The notes under the pieces: model-generated
Database searches by the model: none
Told to the model about the DNA's origin: nothing
What the model saw: the letters and a program-made list of their open reading frames with translations, nothing else
Assembly (NCBI RefSeq): GCF_039852015.1
Contig: NZ_CP156626.1
Coordinates: 744,001-808,000 of the forward strand
Length of the DNA stretch: 64,000 bases
Source of the DNA: Robbsia sp. KACC 23696
GTDB taxonomy: Bacteria; Pseudomonadota; Gammaproteobacteria; Burkholderiales; Burkholderiaceae
Reading direction: 5' to 3'
Shown here: positions 61,417 to 64,000 of the stretch, one piece after another
How positions within the stretch are numbered: position 1 is the stretch's first letter
How the letters are laid out: each line of letters starts with the position of its first letter
Program-made: the position numbers and the translations under genes

Positions 61417-64000
61417 ATGCGTCCTCCCTTCCTGCGTCCCGGTTTCATGGTCGTCCATGGCAATCAGCCCAATGCGCTGCGCGCATTGCTGGTGCAATGG
61501 ATGACGCGCCATCCGTTGGCGCCGCTCGAAAACGAGATCGTGCTGGTGCAGAGCAACGGCATCGCGCAATGGTTGAAGCTGGCGCTGGCGCGCGACCCGG
61601 ATGCAGCCGATGGCGATGCCGGCTGCGGCATCGCGGCGGCATTGGATGCGCAGTTGCCATCGCGCTTTCTTTGGCAGGTCTATCGCGCCGTGTTGGGCGA
61701 TACGGCGGTTCCGCGCACTTCGCCGTTCGACAAGGGATTGATGATCTGGCGGCTGATGCGCTTATTGCCGACCTTACTCGACGATCCGACCTTTGTGCCG
61801 CTGAGCCGCTTTCTGGCGCACGACGCCGATCTGCGAAAACGATACCAATTGGCCGAGCGTCTGGCCGATCTGTTCGACCAATACCAGGTGTACCGTGCGG
61901 ACTGGCTCGATGGCTGGGCCGGCGGCGGTGACGACATTCTCACCAGCCGGCAGGGGCGGCAAGCCATTGCGCCGTCACTGGCGTGGCAGCCCCGCCTGTG
62001 GCGCGCCTTGCTGCGCGACGTGGCCGCCGATCCAGACAGCGACGGCGATAGCGACCGCGCGCGCACGAGCCGGGCCGATATCCACCGCCGTTTTCTCGAC
62101 CGCATCGCGCAGATGCGCATGGCCCTCGCGCGGCGCATGGTGGCTGCCGGCGCGCTGGATCTCGATATCGATGCATTCTCCGCGGGCGATGCCGCCCTGG
62201 CGATCGACTGGGACGCGATTGCCGATGACCAGTTGGCGCCCGCGGTGGACGCGACGCGGCCGCGCATGTTGCCGCGCCGGTTGATCGTCTTCGGTATTTC
62301 GTCGTTACCGCAACAGGCACTCGAAGTGTTGTCGGCGATCGCGCCGTGGACGCAGGTATTGCTCTGTGTTCACAATCCTTGCCAGCATTACTGGGCGGAC
62401 ATCATCGCCGACAAGGATTTGCTGCGCGCGACGCGGGCGCGGCAACTGCGTAAATCCGGCATTCCCGACGGACTCGACGATGCGCAGTTGCATCAGCATG
62501 CGCATCCCTTGCTGGCGGCATGGGGCAAGCAGGGGCGTGATTTCATCGGATTGCTGGACCAGCATGACGACGCGCAGCGCTATGCGGCGCGTTTCGCCGA
62601 TATCGGCCGGCGTATCGATTTGTTCGAATCGTACGGCGACGCCACGTTGCTGCAACAGCTGCAAGACGACATTCTCGCGCTGCGACCGCTCGCCGAAACG
62701 CGCGCCATATGGCCTGCCGTGGATCCGCAAGAGGATCTGTCCATTCGTTTCCATCGCACGCATAGTGCCCAGCGCGAAGTGGAAGTGCTGCACGATCAAC
62801 TGCTGGCCGCCTTCGCCGACGATCCGACGCTGCAGCCGCGCGACGTGATCGTGATGGTGCCCGATATCGATCACTATGCCCCGCATGTGCAAGCGGTCTT
62901 CGGCCTCACGGGCACGCGCGATCCGCGGCATGTGCCTTATCAACTCGCCGACCAGGGCGCGTTGCGGCACGATCCTTTGCTCGGCGCGATCGAGTTGCTG
63001 CTGGGTTTGCCGCAGTCGCGTCTGGCCTTGAGCGATGTGCTCGACCTGCTCGACGTCCCGGCATTGCGCGCGCGTTTCGGCATTGCCGAGTCGGACCTGC
63101 CTTTGCTGCGGCGCTGGATGGTCGCGGCGAATATCCGATGGGGCCTGGATGCGGCGCAACGCCAGGACGTCGCCTGGACGCTCGGTGATGGTGACGGTAA
63201 GGCGGGCGGCGAGCATCACGGGGACGGCGGCGGCGTCCCGGAACAGAACAGCTGGCTGTTCGGTTTGCGACGCATGCTCCTCGGCTATGCCGTCGGCGGC
63301 GATGCGGCGTGGCGGGGCATCGAGCCGCTCGACGAGATCGGCGGCCTCGATGCCGCTTTGCTCGGACCCCTTACGCATCTGCTCGATACCGTGCATCGCT
63401 ACTGGCGCGTGTTGCGTGGCACGGCGTCGCCGGAGGCGTGGGGGCAGCATCTACGCGGCCTCTTGGCCGATTGTTTCGACGCAGACGGCGTCAATGGTAG
63501 CGGCGCGGCCGGCGCTACCGCGTCGCGACGCGACAACGCACGTGCCGGTACCGACAGCGAGAGCCGCGACGGCTTGACGTTGCTGCGGCTCGACGCGGCG
63601 TTGCAAGACTGGCTTGACGCCTGCGCCGAGTCGCGCATGCACGATGCGATACCGCTATCCGTCGTGCGGGAACATTGGCTCGCGCAGATGGAGCAGCGCG
63701 GTTTGTCGCAACCGTTCTTCGCCGGCACCGTCACGTTTGCAACGCTGATGCCGATGCGTGCGATTCCTTTCCGCATGGTTTGCCTACTCGGCATGAACGA
63801 TGGCGACTATCCGCGCACCCGCGTGCCGATGGACTTCGATCTGATGGCGACCGATTACCGGCCCGGCGACCGCTCGCGTCGCGAGGACGACCGCTATCTG
63901 TTTCTGGAGGCAGTGCTGTCCGCGCGCGACCGCTTGCATATCAGTTGGGTGGGTCGCAGCATTCACGACAACACGGAACGGCCGGCATCGGTGCTGGTGG
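61417..64000 (+). CDS. recC: RecC, exodeoxyribonuclease V gamma subunit (5' part, runs off the window)
   Basis: The frame opens at ATG 61417 and stays open for 861 codons to the right edge without a stop. RecC is the Chi-recognition subunit of the RecBCD helicase-nuclease. Visible features are PGFMVVHGNQPNALRALLVQ (with LVQSNGIAQWLKL) in the N-terminal helicase-like domain, FDKGLMIWRLMRLLP, DLFDQYQVYRADWL, HRTHSAQREVEVLHDQLLA and the closing VCLLGMNDGDYPRTR and RPGDRSRREDDRYLF. recB and recD should follow outside the window. Confidence 0.95.
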   Translation, partial: MRPPFLRPGFMVVHGNQPNALRALLVQWMTRHPLAPLENEIVLVQSNGIAQWLKLALARDPDAADGDAGCGIAAALDAQLPSRFLWQVYRAVLGDTAVPRTSPFDKGLMIWRLMRLLPTLLDDPTFVPLSRFLAHDADLRKRYQLAERLADLFDQYQVYRADWLDGWAGGGDDILTSRQGRQAIAPSLAWQPRLWRALLRDVAADPDSDGDSDRARTSRADIHRRFLDRIAQMRMALARRMVAAGALDLDIDAFSAGDAALAIDWDAIADDQLAPAVDATRPRMLPRRLIVFGISSLPQQALEVLSAIAPWTQVLLCVHNPCQHYWADIIADKDLLRATRARQLRKSGIPDGLDDAQLHQHAHPLLAAWGKQGRDFIGLLDQHDDAQRYAARFADIGRRIDLFESYGDATLLQQLQDDILALRPLAETRAIWPAVDPQEDLSIRFHRTHSAQREVEVLHDQLLAAFADDPTLQPRDVIVMVPDIDHYAPHVQAVFGLTGTRDPRHVPYQLADQGALRHDPLLGAIELLLGLPQSRLALSDVLDLLDVPALRARFGIAESDLPLLRRWMVAANIRWGLDAAQRQDVAWTLGDGDGKAGGEHHGDGGGVPEQNSWLFGLRRMLLGYAVGGDAAWRGIEPLDEIGGLDAALLGPLTHLLDTVHRYWRVLRGTASPEAWGQHLRGLLADCFDADGVNGSGAAGATASRRDNARAGTDSESRDGLTLLRLDAALQDWLDACAESRMHDAIPLSVVREHWLAQMEQRGLSQPFFAGTVTFATLMPMRAIPFRMVCLLGMNDGDYPRTRVPMDFDLMATDYRPGDRSRREDDRYLFLEAVLSARDRLHISWVGRSIHDNTERPASVLV

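Noticed and set aside
1-64000. CRISPR arrays, tRNA or rRNA genes, complete IS elements
   Set aside because: No regularly spaced repeats, no tRNA-like cloverleaf and no transposase-like protein were seen by reading both strands.

Overview
The window is GC-rich DNA (low 60s % by eye) from a betaproteobacterium, almost certainly Burkholderiaceae. The grounds are the type VI secretion (T6SS) gene order, the Burkholderia-like Rhs amino-terminal region, the Zn-type HemB, ETF-quinone oxidoreductase, and the general look of the proteins. I cannot fix the genus. No rRNA, tRNA, CRISPR array, integrase or complete insertion sequence was seen.

Bases 1-27,030 are the right-hand part of a T6SS locus. The plus-strand operon runs tssB (only its tail), tssC, hcp, tssE, tssF, tssG, clpV and tssA, then a 1551-residue Rhs effector with its overlapping immunity gene. 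Behind it lies a patch of Rhs debris: a promoterless second Rhs tip with toxin and immunity gene, then two scrambled pieces of Rhs core. Facing this block on the minus strand are an M15 peptidase, an uncharacterised two-TM protein, tssM, tagF and an OmpA-domain protein. A plus-strand membrane protein with a Cys-rich tail closes the locus. tssJ, tssK, tssL, vgrG and PAAR genes are not in the window and are probably beyond the left edge. Together the genes encode sheath (B, C), tube (Hcp), baseplate (E, F, G), recycling ATPase (ClpV), assembly cap (TssA), membrane complex (TssM), post-translational control (TagF) and a wall-opening peptidase.

Bases 27,290-38,250 are mixed: an EAL phosphodiesterase, a TetR regulator, an inositol-monophosphatase-family enzyme, an MscS channel, a GntR regulator with a perfect palindrome in front of a DHDPS-family aldolase, a GMC dehydrogenase that looks like an alpha-beta subunit fusion with its small subunit, and an exported alpha/beta hydrolase.

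Bases 38,286-47,170 look like one catabolic neighbourhood around a LysR regulator. A minus-strand operon encodes a CoA-transferase, an acyl-CoA dehydrogenase, two MaoC-like proteins and an EthD-like protein. A plus-strand operon encodes a polar amino-acid-type ABC importer with a DHDPS/NAL-family lyase inside it. A palindrome lies in front of the importer, and half of it recurs before the CoA-transferase operon.

Bases 47,370-64,000 are mainly housekeeping: ETF-QO with a clear terminator, a dipeptide-type binding protein, hemB, a YeeE/YedE transporter, a molybdopterin dehydrogenase large subunit divergent from nadC, a Sua5/YrdC protein, a TetR regulator, a DMT exporter, a histidine phosphatase and the first 861 codons of recC.
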